A stretch of 64,000 nucleotides of DNA, from contig NZ_JALBYQ010000001.1 in NCBI RefSeq assembly GCF_022678625.1, positions 744,001 to 808,000 on the forward strand. The letters are read 5' to 3'. The position numbers were made by a program, and so were the translations under genes. This stretch comes from Aliiroseovarius subalbicans (GTDB lineage: Bacteria > Pseudomonadota > Alphaproteobacteria > Rhodobacterales > Rhodobacteraceae). Below are positions 9,430 through 18,639 of the stretch, in pieces. The notes beneath the pieces were generated by a model. That model was not told the origin of the DNA. It worked only from the letters and a program-made list of their open reading frames with translations, and did not search any database. Within the stretch, counting starts at the first letter, position 1. Each line of letters starts with the position of its first letter.

Positions 9430-10704
9430 TCATTGCGCAGAGGATGTGGTTTCCGTGTCAATCTCGTCCTGTTGCGTGTCGATATAAACCTCCTGCGCCA
9501 TGTCCACAGCCACCGGCGAGGCCGAGGGCGACACGGTGACAAAAGCGCCGGTTTCCTCCACTGCAGGGGCGGCACGCTGGGTCGAGCGCCACAGGCCATA
9601 GCCCAGAAGACCCAGCAGCAGCAGCCCCATATAGGCAAAGAAGCCCATCGGCCCCATCGCGCCCATCGCCCAGCCTGTCACAACAGGTCCGGCAATCGCG
9701 CCCATGCCGTTCAGAAACACCAGCCCCGAAGATGCGGCCGCCATGTCCTCCAGCTCCAGAAAGTCATTCACATAGGCCAGCAAAAGCGCATAAAGCGGGT
9801 TGGTCATGCCACCGATCAAGAAGCCCGCCAGAAGCAGGATCGAAAAGGACTGGTTCCACAGGATCGGCAGCAGCGATGCCAGGGCCGCGATGCCGGTCAC
9901 GGCCAGGATCAACTGGCGCCGGTCTATCCGATCCGATATCCAACCGATCGGATATTGCAACACCAGCCCGCCGATATAGATCATCGACACGAAGACCGAA
10001 ATCTCGCGCACGCTCAGCCCGATCTCGGTCCCGAACACGGCAGCCATGCCGAACTGTGCCGAGAACACACCGCCCAGCACGATGATGCCGACGCAGCCCA
10101 ACGGCGACAGGCGGTACAAATCGCCCAGGCTCATCGGTTTGGTGGTGTCGAAGGCGGGCGTGGGGCTGACCGACAGCAAAATTGGCGCAAAGGCGATCGA
10201 CACCAGGACCGAGGGGATGACGAACAGGACAAAGCCGGATGGGTCACCCAGGTTGAGCAGCGCCTGCGCGATGATGATGCCCGCCATCTGCACGATCAGA
10301 TACAGCGACAGCGCTTTGCCCCTGTTTTCGTTCGAGGCTGCGTTGTTCAGCCAGCTTTCGGCGGTCACGTAGACGCCCGAGAAACAAAAGCCGATGATCA
10401 CCCGCAACCCAGTCCAGGCCCAGGGATCCGCCAGTGACGGATAGAGGATCAATACGGCCGAGATGAACGAGCCGAGAGCCGCGAAGACCCGCACATGCCC
10501 GACCCGCCGGATCATCAGGGGGGCCAGGCGCGACCCACCCAGGAAACCCGCGAAATAGCCCGACATGACAACGGACATCTCGAAGGTCGAAAACCCCTCA
10601 AGCCCGCCGCGAATGCCCAGAAGCGTGCCCTGCACGCCGTTGCCGACCATAAGCAGCATCATGCCCAGAAGAAGGGCCCAGGAATGGGTAAGAACTTGGA
10701 TCAT
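9430..10704 (-). CDS. Major facilitator superfamily transporter (YcaD-like)
   Basis: 424 aa inner-membrane carrier with about twelve hydrophobic segments. Recognisable features are the first helix WALLLGMMLLMVGNGVQGTLLGIRG, the family-typical YVTAESWLNN in the N-terminal half, the loop GWISDRIDRRQLIL between helices 8 and 9, and an acidic cytoplasmic tail of about 45 residues. AESWLN is typical of the YcaD/CsbX-like branch of MFS proteins. The substrate cannot be told. Single gene, with queA about 150 bases upstream on the same strand. Confidence 0.88.
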   Translation of the reverse strand: MIQVLTHSWALLLGMMLLMVGNGVQGTLLGIRGGLEGFSTFEMSVVMSGYFAGFLGGSRLAPLMIRRVGHVRVFAALGSFISAVLILYPSLADPWAWTGLRVIIGFCFSGVYVTAESWLNNAASNENRGKALSLYLIVQMAGIIIAQALLNLGDPSGFVLFVIPSVLVSIAFAPILLSVSPTPAFDTTKPMSLGDLYRLSPLGCVGIIVLGGVFSAQFGMAAVFGTEIGLSVREISVFVSMIYIGGLVLQYPIGWISDRIDRRQLILAVTGIAALASLLPILWNQSFSILLLAGFLIGGMTNPLYALLLAYVNDFLELEDMAAASSGLVFLNGMGAIAGPVVTGWAMGAMGPMGFFAYMGLLLLGLLGYGLWRSTQRAAPAVEETGAFVTVSPSASPVAVDMAQEVYIDTQQDEIDTETTSSAQ

Positions 10705-10826
10705 GAGGGCACTCCGCGCGGTTCAGAGACCCACGCTAGCACATGGCGCGCGCGCGAAACGCTCAATCGCGACCACAAGGGGTCGTGTTTCGTCACCCGA
10801 CCCGCGGCCGGGTGCCCATCAAGAAA

Positions 10827-10860
10827 CATGCATGCGCGGCACGCGCATTCCGCTGGATCA
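10827..10860. repeat. REP-like palindromic repeat, copy 2
   Basis: A 34-base core identical to 19553-19586. It contains the perfect hairpin ATGCGCG-GCA-CGCGCAT followed by TCCGCTGGATCA. Its right end touches the stop codon of queA (minus strand), so the hairpin forms at the very end of that mRNA. The flanking GCCCATCA is also shared with the third copy. Confidence 0.85.
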
Positions 10861-11916
10861 CGCCCCGTTGGGAAGCAAAAGCGAACTGTCTCCATAGGAA
10901 AAAAAGCGATAGCCCTGCGCGATCGCATGGTCATAAACGTCGCCCATCCGCTCGACCCCCATCAGGGCAGACACCAGCATCATCAGCGTGGATTTCGGCA
11001 GGTGAAAATTGGTCATCAGCCCGTCTGCGATGTCGAAGGTAAACCCCGGCGTGATGAAGATGTCGGTTTCTCCGGTCCAGGCTGCGATCTGACCGGGCCC
11101 GCGGGCTGCGCTTTCAATCAGGCGCAGCGCGGTGGTGCCCACCGGAATCACCCGTCCCCCGGCCGCTTTCGTCGCGTTGATCTCCTCGGCGGCGCGCGTG
11201 CTTACCCGGCCCCATTCGGCGTGCATCTTGTGCGCGGACACGTCATCGACCTTTACCGGCAGAAAAGTTCCTGCGCCCACATGCAGCGTCACGCGGGTCA
11301 TCTCGACCCCCTTCGCGGCAAGCGCATCCAGAAGCGCCTGGTCGAAATGCAGCGATGCGGTCGGCGCGGCCACTGCCCCGCTGTGCGCGGCAAAGACGGT
11401 CTGGTAGTCCTCGTGGTCCTGCGCATCGGCCGCGCGTTTGGCGGCAATATAGGGTGGCAACGGCATCTGCCCCGCCACGGACAGGGCGTCATCAAATGCC
11501 GCCCCCTCAAGGTTGAAGGCCAGAACCGCCTGCCCGTCCGACTTCGCGGTCAGCTTTGCGCTCAGATCAGGCGAGAAGACGATCTCTTCGCCCTCTTTCA
11601 CCTTGCGCAGTGGTTTCACCAGCGCCTGCCATTGCCCGTCGGTGTCGGGTGACAACAGCGTAACCTCGATCTTCGCCACCCCTTCCCCGACAGCACCTGG
11701 CCGGGTGCGCGTGCCAAACAGCCGCGCGGGAATCACTTTTGTGTCGTTCAGCACCAATCGATCACCGGGACGCAACCAATCGGTCAGGTCCGTCACCTGT
11801 CCGTCAGTCATGGCCTCTGGTGTTGCCACCAGAAGCCGCGCGGCAGTACGCGGCCGCGCGGGGCGGGTCGCGATCAGCGCATCGGGCAGATCGAAGTCGA
11901 AGTCACTCAGTTTCAT
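10858..11916 (-). CDS. queA: QueA, SAM:tRNA ribosyltransferase-isomerase
   Basis: 352 aa. It transfers and isomerises the ribosyl group of S-adenosylmethionine onto 7-aminomethyl-7-deazaguanine in tRNA to give epoxyqueuosine. Family landmarks are [16 protein letters not shown] at the N-terminus, [22 protein letters not shown], the segment [24 protein letters not shown], and the C-terminal [16 protein letters not shown]. Length is normal. It starts 6 bases after the stop of the large AsmA-like gene, so the two are probably co-transcribed. The REP-like repeat overlaps its stop codon. Confidence 0.97.
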   Translation of the reverse strand: MKLSDFDFDLPDALIATRPARPRTAARLLVATPEAMTDGQVTDLTDWLRPGDRLVLNDTKVIPARLFGTRTRPGAVGEGVAKIEVTLLSPDTDGQWQALVKPLRKVKEGEEIVFSPDLSAKLTAKSDGQAVLAFNLEGAAFDDALSVAGQMPLPPYIAAKRAADAQDHEDYQTVFAAHSGAVAAPTASLHFDQALLDALAAKGVEMTRVTLHVGAGTFLPVKVDDVSAHKMHAEWGRVSTRAAEEINATKAAGGRVIPVGTTALRLIESAARGPGQIAAWTGETDIFITPGFTFDIADGLMTNFHLPKSTLMMLVSALMGVERMGDVYDHAIAQGYRFFSYGDSSLLLPNGA

Positions 11917-11922
11917 GGCAGA

Positions 11923-14900
11923 TCAGTCTTGCGGCTTGGGCGGTTGGCGGCGGAAGATATCGCGAAACATGCCCGGTGTCAGGATGGAAAGCGGGTTAAC
12001 CCCTACTTTCGGGTCCCCGGGCGACCCTTTAAGGGTAAAATTGAACCCAACCAACCCCTCGCCTCGACGGGTAAAAGCTTGGCCAATCGAATTCACGATA
12101 TAGAACGGCGACAGGACCCCCTGCATGTCCATGTTCGAATTTCGAAGGTCATAGTAGCCGTCCAGCGATATGCCCAGCGAATGACCAATGGCCGAGGATC
12201 GATACAGCGTGACAAGGGTTGGGGTCAGACGAAACCGGGCATCGACCGTGCCAAAGGCAAGTCCGTCGCCGTCGAGTTGCTCCAGGAGGCCAACAACCGA
12301 AATCGCCGACAGAAGCTCGGCCATCGCGGGTGCGCCGACCACGCGGGTATCGGTGATTTTCAGATCGCCCTCATAGATACCTTCGCCTTCGCGCGGGGTC
12401 AGGATCAACTCAAGATTGCCGCCCCGCGCCGTGTCGAAGACGCCCGCACCGCGCAGCACCGCACCCGCGTCTTTGCTCGTAATGCGAAAGGCCGAGCCTG
12501 CGGGTTGTGGCGCTAACGCGCCGCGAATGGCCGCGCCACCTTTGACCAAAGCCGTGAACTTGCCGTTCAAGCCACCGCGCCGGTTGAACTCCCCGTCAAA
12601 GCTGGTCAACACGATGCCTTCCGAGATGGTCAGGCGATCCAACGTCAGATTGATCGGCGCATCACCCCCCCCGCCGCCATCGCCCGAGCTGAACTCAGCC
12701 CGGCGCATGTCGGCGCTGCCACCCGACACGACGATGCCCGCGTTTTGGTCTTTGCCACGTCCAACAAAGGCCACTGGCGCGTCCAGCCAACCTCCCACGC
12801 GCACGCGATCGAAACTGGCGCGATCCAGCTGTCCCTCGGGGGTCAGTGCGACTTTGCCCGTTGCGCTCAGTCCCGGGGCGTCGAACGCAATCCTGTCGAT
12901 GCGTGCGACCTCACCCAGCACGCCTTCGACCTCAAGACTACCGGTGAGATTTGCCGGTTTCGACCAGCCAAGCGCCGAGGCTGACAGCTGCAAGCGGTTC
13001 AGATCCGACTGCAACCGAAACGCAGGCGCACCGGATTTGGGAAGGTCCAGCGTAATCCGACCGATGCCTTTCCCCGCAACGGTGCCGTCGGGCAGGCCGA
13101 TGTTAAATTCGTCCAGAAAAGTCTGGCTTAGCTCGACCCACCCATCCAGCTGTGACCGGTCTTCCGCCTTTGCACCCATTCCCATGCGCCAACTGCCGCC
13201 TGCCGCGACACTGCCCACACGCCCGTCGCCGCTGATCTCGATCCCATCGTGGGTGACGTGCACCTTGGCGCTGGGCGCAACAAGCACCCGGTCCGGGATC
13301 AGCTTGTCCGAGCGCAGGTCATGCAGCTCGGCCACCACATCGAAACGGATGTCCTTCGGATCCATCTGTTCCTGCATTTCAATGTTCAACCGCCCGGTCG
13401 CCACCGCCTGACCCGTCGCCAAGTCGGGGCCAAAATCACCATCCTTGAATATTTCGAACGGTTTGGCGTCCAGCACGGACAACACGCCCCGCACCGGCCC
13501 CGACACCGCCAGCCGGGCCACGGCCGGGGTCGGTTTCGCGGGCATGTGCGGTATGGTGAAACTCGTGCCGGCCACCGCCACCCGGTCGCCAGAGGGTGCG
13601 GTCAGATATCCGCCCTCGGCCACCGCGGTGAAGGTCTGATCCTCGATCGACAGGTATCCCGACATGTCTTCGATCAGCACCATCGCCTTGACCGGGCGCA
13701 CGGTCGCCCCCTGCAGTGCTGCGCCGACCGAGATATGCGGCGCCTGATCCGGGACCATGCGAAACGCCACATGGGCGTCATGCGCCGTGCCTGCAATCAC
13801 GTTTTCGGCCACCCAGGTCCGAGGTTTCGGCGACAATGTGGTGGGCCAAAGCGCCAGCACCTGATCGCGTTGGAGTCGATCTGCGGTGGCGTCCAGAGCC
13901 AGCCACCAGCCGTCGCGGTCGGCGCTGATTTCCCCACTGCCACGAAAGGTGGTGTCCCGGTGGCGGGCCACCAATTGACCAATATCAACGGTGAAGGGAT
14001 CCAGCCTCAGCCGGAAATCCACAGCACCCTGCTTCAGCTCCACCGGCGTTTCGAACCAACCGCGCGGGTTCAGCTGAGCGCGGGTGATGGTGAACTGCCC
14101 CAGCAGGCTGCCGGGCCACCCGTTGGCATAGTCGCGCAGATAGGCATGGCCTTCGCCGCGCGCCATGCCCAGCTCGGAGGTCACCGAAATCTCGGTAAAA
14201 TCGACCCGGTCGGCGATCGGGTCATAGTCAAGATAGACTTTGCCGCCATCGAATTTTACCGGCCTTGCCCCGGGCGCAGGCGACAGGGCGCCGGTGCCGA
14301 TTTCCAGCGTTCCGACCAGGTCCGACAGATTGCCCTCGGCGTCGATTGCCGTGCGCAATGCGCCGGAAATCGGTGCATCCACCACCGCCAGGAAGGCCAG
14401 CACCGGGGATTGCGCGGCGATGTCAGCGGCAGCGGCGTTGCGAAAGGTGGCACCCAGCGACGCTTCGGATGAGCCCTTGGCCGAGCGGAACCCCAACACG
14501 GTTTCCGCCAATTCTTCGGTCTGGTTGAACACATCGAAAGACACGGTAATGTCCACCACCTTGTCGGTCTGTTCCAGTTGCAGGCGTCCGTCCGTGACCT
14601 GCCACAACCGGCCCGAACGCGCGTCCTCAAGCGTGATGGTCAGCTGATCGGCGTCGATACTGTCGGCCTTGGACAGCGGTCCGTCGGTGAACACACCATC
14701 AATCGCGTCCAGCACCGAGGCCAAATCTCCCGAGGCACCGCCGGCCTGACCGAAACTCAGGTCGAACTCCCCGTTCGCGCGCCGCCGCAGAGTGACCTGT
14801 GCGCCGGACAGATAAAGCTTCGAGGGCTCCAACCGGCCACGAAGCAGCGGTCCCGGCTTGATCCCGCCCTCGACCCCGTTGAGCTGCGCCACCTCAAGGC

Positions 14901-15195
14901 CAGTGTTGTCACGGATGCCGACATTGACGAAACGCACGTTTGGACGCCCTTTCGGGGTCACGCCCAGCTCGACCCGCTCCAACGAAATCGACGCATGACC
15001 CAGCCGAGCATTCAGCTGGTCTTCCACCCGGTCACGCACCCAATCGGGCGTCGTGATCACCCGACCGGTCAGTGACATCGAGCTGAGCACCAGAAACAAC
15101 GCCATCAGGGCGATTGACAGCAGCATCCAGAAGCCCAGATGCCAATGCAGCCGACGAATACGGCGCTTCGGTTTTGGTGGGGGCGTGTCGCTCAT
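11923..15195 (-). CDS. Large AsmA/YhdP-like envelope protein
   Basis: About 1090 aa. An N-terminal basic stretch (KPKRRIRRLHWHLGF) and one transmembrane helix (WMLLSIALMALFLVLSSMSLTG) anchor a very long, beta-rich, low-complexity periplasmic region. The C-terminus carries the AsmA-like end (GRGEGLVGFNFTLKGSPGDPKVGVNPLSILTPG). Proteins of this class (AsmA, TamB, YhdP) form bridge-like hydrophobic grooves and are linked to phospholipid transfer to the outer membrane. I chose ATGAGCGAC at 15195; an ATG 13 codons earlier (15234) is possible and neither has a clear ribosome site. It is divergent from bcp and followed by queA after 6 bases. Confidence 0.85.
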   Translation of the reverse strand: MSDTPPPKPKRRIRRLHWHLGFWMLLSIALMALFLVLSSMSLTGRVITTPDWVRDRVEDQLNARLGHASISLERVELGVTPKGRPNVRFVNVGIRDNTGLEVAQLNGVEGGIKPGPLLRGRLEPSKLYLSGAQVTLRRRANGEFDLSFGQAGGASGDLASVLDAIDGVFTDGPLSKADSIDADQLTITLEDARSGRLWQVTDGRLQLEQTDKVVDITVSFDVFNQTEELAETVLGFRSAKGSSEASLGATFRNAAAADIAAQSPVLAFLAVVDAPISGALRTAIDAEGNLSDLVGTLEIGTGALSPAPGARPVKFDGGKVYLDYDPIADRVDFTEISVTSELGMARGEGHAYLRDYANGWPGSLLGQFTITRAQLNPRGWFETPVELKQGAVDFRLRLDPFTVDIGQLVARHRDTTFRGSGEISADRDGWWLALDATADRLQRDQVLALWPTTLSPKPRTWVAENVIAGTAHDAHVAFRMVPDQAPHISVGAALQGATVRPVKAMVLIEDMSGYLSIEDQTFTAVAEGGYLTAPSGDRVAVAGTSFTIPHMPAKPTPAVARLAVSGPVRGVLSVLDAKPFEIFKDGDFGPDLATGQAVATGRLNIEMQEQMDPKDIRFDVVAELHDLRSDKLIPDRVLVAPSAKVHVTHDGIEISGDGRVGSVAAGGSWRMGMGAKAEDRSQLDGWVELSQTFLDEFNIGLPDGTVAGKGIGRITLDLPKSGAPAFRLQSDLNRLQLSASALGWSKPANLTGSLEVEGVLGEVARIDRIAFDAPGLSATGKVALTPEGQLDRASFDRVRVGGWLDAPVAFVGRGKDQNAGIVVSGGSADMRRAEFSSGDGGGGGDAPINLTLDRLTISEGIVLTSFDGEFNRRGGLNGKFTALVKGGAAIRGALAPQPAGSAFRITSKDAGAVLRGAGVFDTARGGNLELILTPREGEGIYEGDLKITDTRVVGAPAMAELLSAISVVGLLEQLDGDGLAFGTVDARFRLTPTLVTLYRSSAIGHSLGISLDGYYDLRNSNMDMQGVLSPFYIVNSIGQAFTRRGEGLVGFNFTLKGSPGDPKVGVNPLSILTPGMFRDIFRRQPPKPQD

Positions 15196-15293
15196 GGTCG
15201 CTTTGGCGAAATCCTTCGTGGCATTCGCTTCCATTGTCGCGCGAACGCTTCTAAAACGAAAGCCTTATGACCAAGTTGGAGGGAAGGAAAGCC

Positions 15294-15767
15294 ATGAGCG
15301 CCCAATTGCCCGAACCCGGCAGCATCGCGCCGGATTTCACCCTGCCCCAGGATGGCGGCGACGATGTTACTCTGTCCGCGTTGCGTCCGGACCGGGTTGT
15401 TCTGTTTTTCTATCCCAAGGACAACACGCCCGGCTGCACCACCGAGGCACTGGAATTCACGGCAACCGCTCAGACCTTCGCCGACGCCGGTGTTCAGGTG
15501 TTCGGGATCTCCAAAGACAGCCTGAAAAAACACGAAAACTTCCGCGCCAAACATGCGCTGGGTGTTCCTTTGTTGTCGGATGCCGACGGGGACGTGTGCG
15601 AACGGTATGGCGTCTGGGGCGAAAAGCAGAACTATGGCCGCACATATATGGGCATCAGCCGCACCACCGTGCTGATCGACTCCGACGGCACCGTGCTGCG
15701 TGTCTGGCCGAAAGTGCGCGTGAAGGGCCATGTGGACGACGTGCTGGCCGCGGTGCAGGCATTGTGA
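15294..15767 (+). CDS. bcp: Thioredoxin-dependent peroxiredoxin, Bcp/PrxQ type
   Basis: 157 aa from the ATG after GGAAGGAAAG. It reduces hydroperoxides at the expense of thioredoxin. The peroxidatic cysteine lies in FFYPKDNTPGCTTEAL, the classic Bcp motif. The usual resolving cysteine five residues later is absent here (TPGC-TTEAL), so it may resolve between subunits or act as a 1-Cys enzyme. Further family features are FGISKDSLKKHENF, LLSDADGDVCERYGVWGEK and RTTVLIDSDGTV. Its stop overlaps the GTG start of the following DUF455 gene, implying translational coupling. Confidence 0.95.
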   Translation: MSAQLPEPGSIAPDFTLPQDGGDDVTLSALRPDRVVLFFYPKDNTPGCTTEALEFTATAQTFADAGVQVFGISKDSLKKHENFRAKHALGVPLLSDADGDVCERYGVWGEKQNYGRTYMGISRTTVLIDSDGTVLRVWPKVRVKGHVDDVLAAVQAL

Positions 15768-16594
15768 ACCTGTCTCTGGCCCAGATGGCGGTCGAAGTGC
15801 TGAGCACTGCCGATGGACGCGCCAAGACCGCCCTGTCACACAAACACGCCGCCGCCTGGTTCGCTGCGCGTGAGGCCGGGACGCCGCTTGAGATCGGCGC
15901 GGCCACGCCACCGGATTTCCCCGCGCGCCCGGACCGGCCCGAACTCCTGGACCCGCGCGACGTGCCCAAACGCAAGCCCGGCAGCCCGGACGGACGCCGC
16001 GCGCTGTTGCATGCGGTGGCGCATATCGAACTGAACGCGGTCGACTTGCATTGGGACATCATCGCCCGATTTTCGGATGTAAAAATGCCGTTGGGATTCT
16101 ATGACGACTGGGTCAAAGCCGCGGACGAAGAAAGCAAGCATTTCAACCTAGTATGCGACTGCCTTGAAGCACAAGACAGCCAGTATGGCGCTTTGCCTGC
16201 CCATGCGGGCATGTGGCGCGCGGCTTCGGACACGGCCGATGACATCATGGGGCGTCTGGCGGTTGTTCCAATGGTGCTAGAAGCGCGCGGGCTCGACGTG
16301 ACACCCGGCATGATCGAGGTGTTCCGCAAGGCTGGGGACAGGGGCACGATCGAAGCCCTTGAAGTCATTTACAGCGAAGAGGTCGGCCATGTTGCCTATG
16401 GCTCGAAATGGTTCCATTTCCTATGCGGGCGCCACGAGTTGGATCCCAAGGACACGTTCCACGCCCTGGTGCGCAAATACTTCCACGGCCCGCTCAAACC
16501 GCCTTTCAACGAAGAAAAACGCGCCGAGGCCGGATTGCCGCCGGATTTCTACTGGCCGTTGGCCGATCGGTTACCCCCTTCGCGCACAAGCTGA
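15764..16594 (+). CDS. DUF455 family ferritin-like protein
   Basis: 276 aa starting at GTG, which overlaps the bcp stop (GTGA). That start gives the usual family N-terminus, VNLSLAQMAVEVL. The C-terminal two thirds have paired metal-ligand-like residues typical of ferritin-like folds: AVAHIELNAVDLHWD, KAADEESKHFNLV, LEARGLDVTPGM and IYSEEVGHVAYG. These E-x2-H patterns suggest a di-iron site. The biological role is unknown. Coupling to a peroxiredoxin gene suggests a link to oxidative stress, which is an inference only. Confidence 0.87.
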   Translation: MNLSLAQMAVEVLSTADGRAKTALSHKHAAAWFAAREAGTPLEIGAATPPDFPARPDRPELLDPRDVPKRKPGSPDGRRALLHAVAHIELNAVDLHWDIIARFSDVKMPLGFYDDWVKAADEESKHFNLVCDCLEAQDSQYGALPAHAGMWRAASDTADDIMGRLAVVPMVLEARGLDVTPGMIEVFRKAGDRGTIEALEVIYSEEVGHVAYGSKWFHFLCGRHELDPKDTFHALVRKYFHGPLKPPFNEEKRAEAGLPPDFYWPLADRLPPSRTS

Positions 16595-16768
16595 GCAATC
16601 GGCGGGAAACCGCGTGTCGCAGCCCCCCAAGCTAATGGAATCGCCCGAAAATCGTTGCGTGAACCTCCCTTGCGCGCTAAGGAACCCCGTGCGTACGCGG
16701 GGGGATGCGGCTGCGCACGAGAATGGGATGACTGTACGCGCAAGAACGCGGCAACTGGGTGACAGGGC
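16595..16768. other. Intergenic region before the M23 peptidase gene
   Basis: 174 bases with no convincing gene. A GC-rich imperfect hairpin (CCCCGTGCG...CGGGG, about 16686-16703) is present without a following T run, so it is not called a terminator. The promoter for the peptidase/bactofilin pair should be here but no clear -35/-10 pair stands out. Confidence 0.4.
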
Positions 16769-18085
16769 TTGCTGACAAGACTGACTTACAAAATCAATCA
16801 TGCGTTGGAGCGGGTTTTCCCCGAACAGCGTCTGTTTCTGCGCTCTGAAGATGGCACGCGGTTCATCCGCCTGACGCCTCTTGCGCAATGCCTGGGCTGG
16901 ACCGGATCGGCGGCTTTCGTGGCCTGGTCGATCATTGCGACCGCCGTATTGCTGATGGATTCAATCGGGTCTGGCAACTTCCGCGATCAGGCGGCGCGCG
17001 ATCAACGTCTTTACGAAGAACGGCTGCAAATTCTGTCCACCCAACGCGATGCCCGCGCCTCTGAGGCGCTGGCCGCGCAAGCCCGCTTCAACTTGGCGCT
17101 GGCGCAGATTTCCGACATGCAGAGCGAACTTTTGTCCTCTGAGGATCGACGCAAGGAGCTGGAGACCGGCATCGGCGTGATCCAGTCCACTCTGCGCCGG
17201 ACCATGGGCGAACGTGACGAGGCACGCAGAAGCGTCGAAGCGATGTTGGCTGCAGCCAAGGACGAAGCCAATGGCGGACAGGTCATCGCAACAGGCGATG
17301 CAACCGCAACACTGGATTTCCTGACCGCCGCGTTGGAAAGCACCGCCGCGGAACGTGACCTGATGGCCGCCAGCGCCGTCCAGGCCGAGACGTTCGCCCA
17401 GGACATGATCTATGAGCAGCGCCTGCGGGACGAGCGAAACGATCAGATTTTCCAACAACTTGAGGACGCCGTCACCGTGTCCTTGGAGCCGTTGGACAAA
17501 ATGTTCCGTGCCTCGGGTGTGCCAGTGAACACGATCCTGGACCAGGTTCGTCGCGGCTATTCCGGCCAAGGTGGTCCGCTGACTCCGCTGGCCCTGTCGA
17601 CCAAGGGCGGCGAGCCCGACCCCGACAGCCTGCGCGCCAACGCGATCCTGACTGAGCTGGATCGCATGAACCTTTACCGCATCGCGGCGCAGAGGATGCC
17701 ATTCGCCCAACCGGTGAAATCGGCGTTCCGCTTCACCAGTGGCTTTGGCATGCGCTGGGGGCGGATGCACAATGGCACCGACTTCGCCGCGCCGATCGGC
17801 ACGCCAGTCTATGCCACGGCCGATGGCGTAGTGATCTCGGCCGACTGGTCTTCGGGCTATGGACGTCTGATCAAGATCCAGCATGAGTTCGGGATCGAGA
17901 CGCGCTATGCGCATCTTTCAGCCATGAGTGTGCGAAAAGGCGAAAGGGTATCGCGTGGGCAGAGAATTGGTGATATGGGAAACTCTGGTCGCTCAACCGG
18001 TCCCCATCTTCACTATGAAGTGCGTGTGGGCGGTAAGGCAGTCAATCCGATGATCTATATCAAGGCAGCGAACGATGTTTTCTAA
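16769..18085 (+). CDS. Membrane-anchored M23 (LytM) peptidoglycan endopeptidase
   Basis: 438 aa starting at TTG, the only start that keeps the conserved N-terminal LTRLTYKINHALERVFPEQRL. The protein has a short cytoplasmic region, one membrane helix (about residues 38-62), a coiled-coil of about 100 residues (LYEERLQILSTQRDARASEAL onward), and a C-terminal LytM domain. Zinc-site residues are visible in MHNGTDFAAPIGTP and in HLHYEVRVGGKAVNP, with the family segment TRYAHLSAM between them. It cleaves peptide cross-links or controls other hydrolases in the periplasm. The last 11 bases overlap the bactofilin start, a partnership known in other bacteria for cell-shape control. Confidence 0.92.
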   Translation: MLTRLTYKINHALERVFPEQRLFLRSEDGTRFIRLTPLAQCLGWTGSAAFVAWSIIATAVLLMDSIGSGNFRDQAARDQRLYEERLQILSTQRDARASEALAAQARFNLALAQISDMQSELLSSEDRRKELETGIGVIQSTLRRTMGERDEARRSVEAMLAAAKDEANGGQVIATGDATATLDFLTAALESTAAERDLMAASAVQAETFAQDMIYEQRLRDERNDQIFQQLEDAVTVSLEPLDKMFRASGVPVNTILDQVRRGYSGQGGPLTPLALSTKGGEPDPDSLRANAILTELDRMNLYRIAAQRMPFAQPVKSAFRFTSGFGMRWGRMHNGTDFAAPIGTPVYATADGVVISADWSSGYGRLIKIQHEFGIETRYAHLSAMSVRKGERVSRGQRIGDMGNSGRSTGPHLHYEVRVGGKAVNPMIYIKAANDVF

Positions 18086-18572
18086 AAGCAGGATCAACGA
18101 GCCGGGCCCGAAGGCCGGTGAGAACGAAGCAAAACCGGCAGCCCCCGAGGCTCCGGCAAAGCCGGCAGTTCCGACTGCCAAGGGGGCCACGCCCCCTCCC
18201 CCAGCACCAAAGGCAAAACCGCCCGCCTCCTCCCTGTCCTCGGACCTGGTGATCAAGGGCAACCTCAAGTCCACCGGTGACATCCTGGTCGAAGGCACAG
18301 TAGAAGGCGACATTCGCGCCCACACCCTGACCGTTGGCGAAGGCGCCACGGTGAAGGGCGAAGTGACCGCCGATGACGTCGTGATCAACGGTCGCATTAT
18401 CGGTCGTCTCCGCGGGCTAAAGGTCCGCCTGACCTCGACCGCACGGGTTGAAGGCGATATCATCCACAAAACAATCGCGATCGAAAGCGGTGCGCATTTC
18501 GAAGGCTCGGTGCAGCGTCAGGACGATCCGCTGACCCCCGGCGCGAAGCCCGCCGCAAAAGCCAAGGAATAA
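18075..18572 (+). CDS. Bactofilin (polymer-forming cytoskeletal protein)
   Basis: 165 aa. A Pro/Ala/Lys-rich N-terminal tail (about residues 10-50) is followed by the bactofilin beta-helix: DLVIKGNLKSTGDILVEG, then TVEGDIRAHTLTVGEGATVKG and VNGRIIGRL-type rungs ending near HFEGSVQ. Bactofilins self-assemble without nucleotide into membrane-associated filaments and position peptidoglycan enzymes. The gene overlaps the M23 peptidase gene by 11 bases and ends in a strong terminator, so the pair is a self-contained unit, as in the known bactofilin-LytM modules. Length and architecture are normal. Confidence 0.95.
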   Translation: MFSKSRINEPGPKAGENEAKPAAPEAPAKPAVPTAKGATPPPPAPKAKPPASSLSSDLVIKGNLKSTGDILVEGTVEGDIRAHTLTVGEGATVKGEVTADDVVINGRIIGRLRGLKVRLTSTARVEGDIIHKTIAIESGAHFEGSVQRQDDPLTPGAKPAAKAKE

Positions 18573-18593
18573 GATCCCCACAGCGGGACCGCA

Positions 18594-18625
18594 AAAGGCC
18601 GTCCAACTGGGCGGCCTTTTTTTGT
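18594..18625 (+). terminator. Rho-independent terminator after bactofilin
   Basis: Stem AGGCCGTCC / GGGCGGCCT with loop AACT (one G-T pair), then seven T. It is placed 22 bases after the bactofilin stop. Confidence 0.92.
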
Positions 18626-18639
18626 CCGGGTCTCTCTGG

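Noticed and set aside
13249-14472. 407-aa plus-strand frame across the AsmA-like gene
   Set aside because: Shadow of a long minus-strand gene; low-complexity His/Arg/Gln-rich translation.
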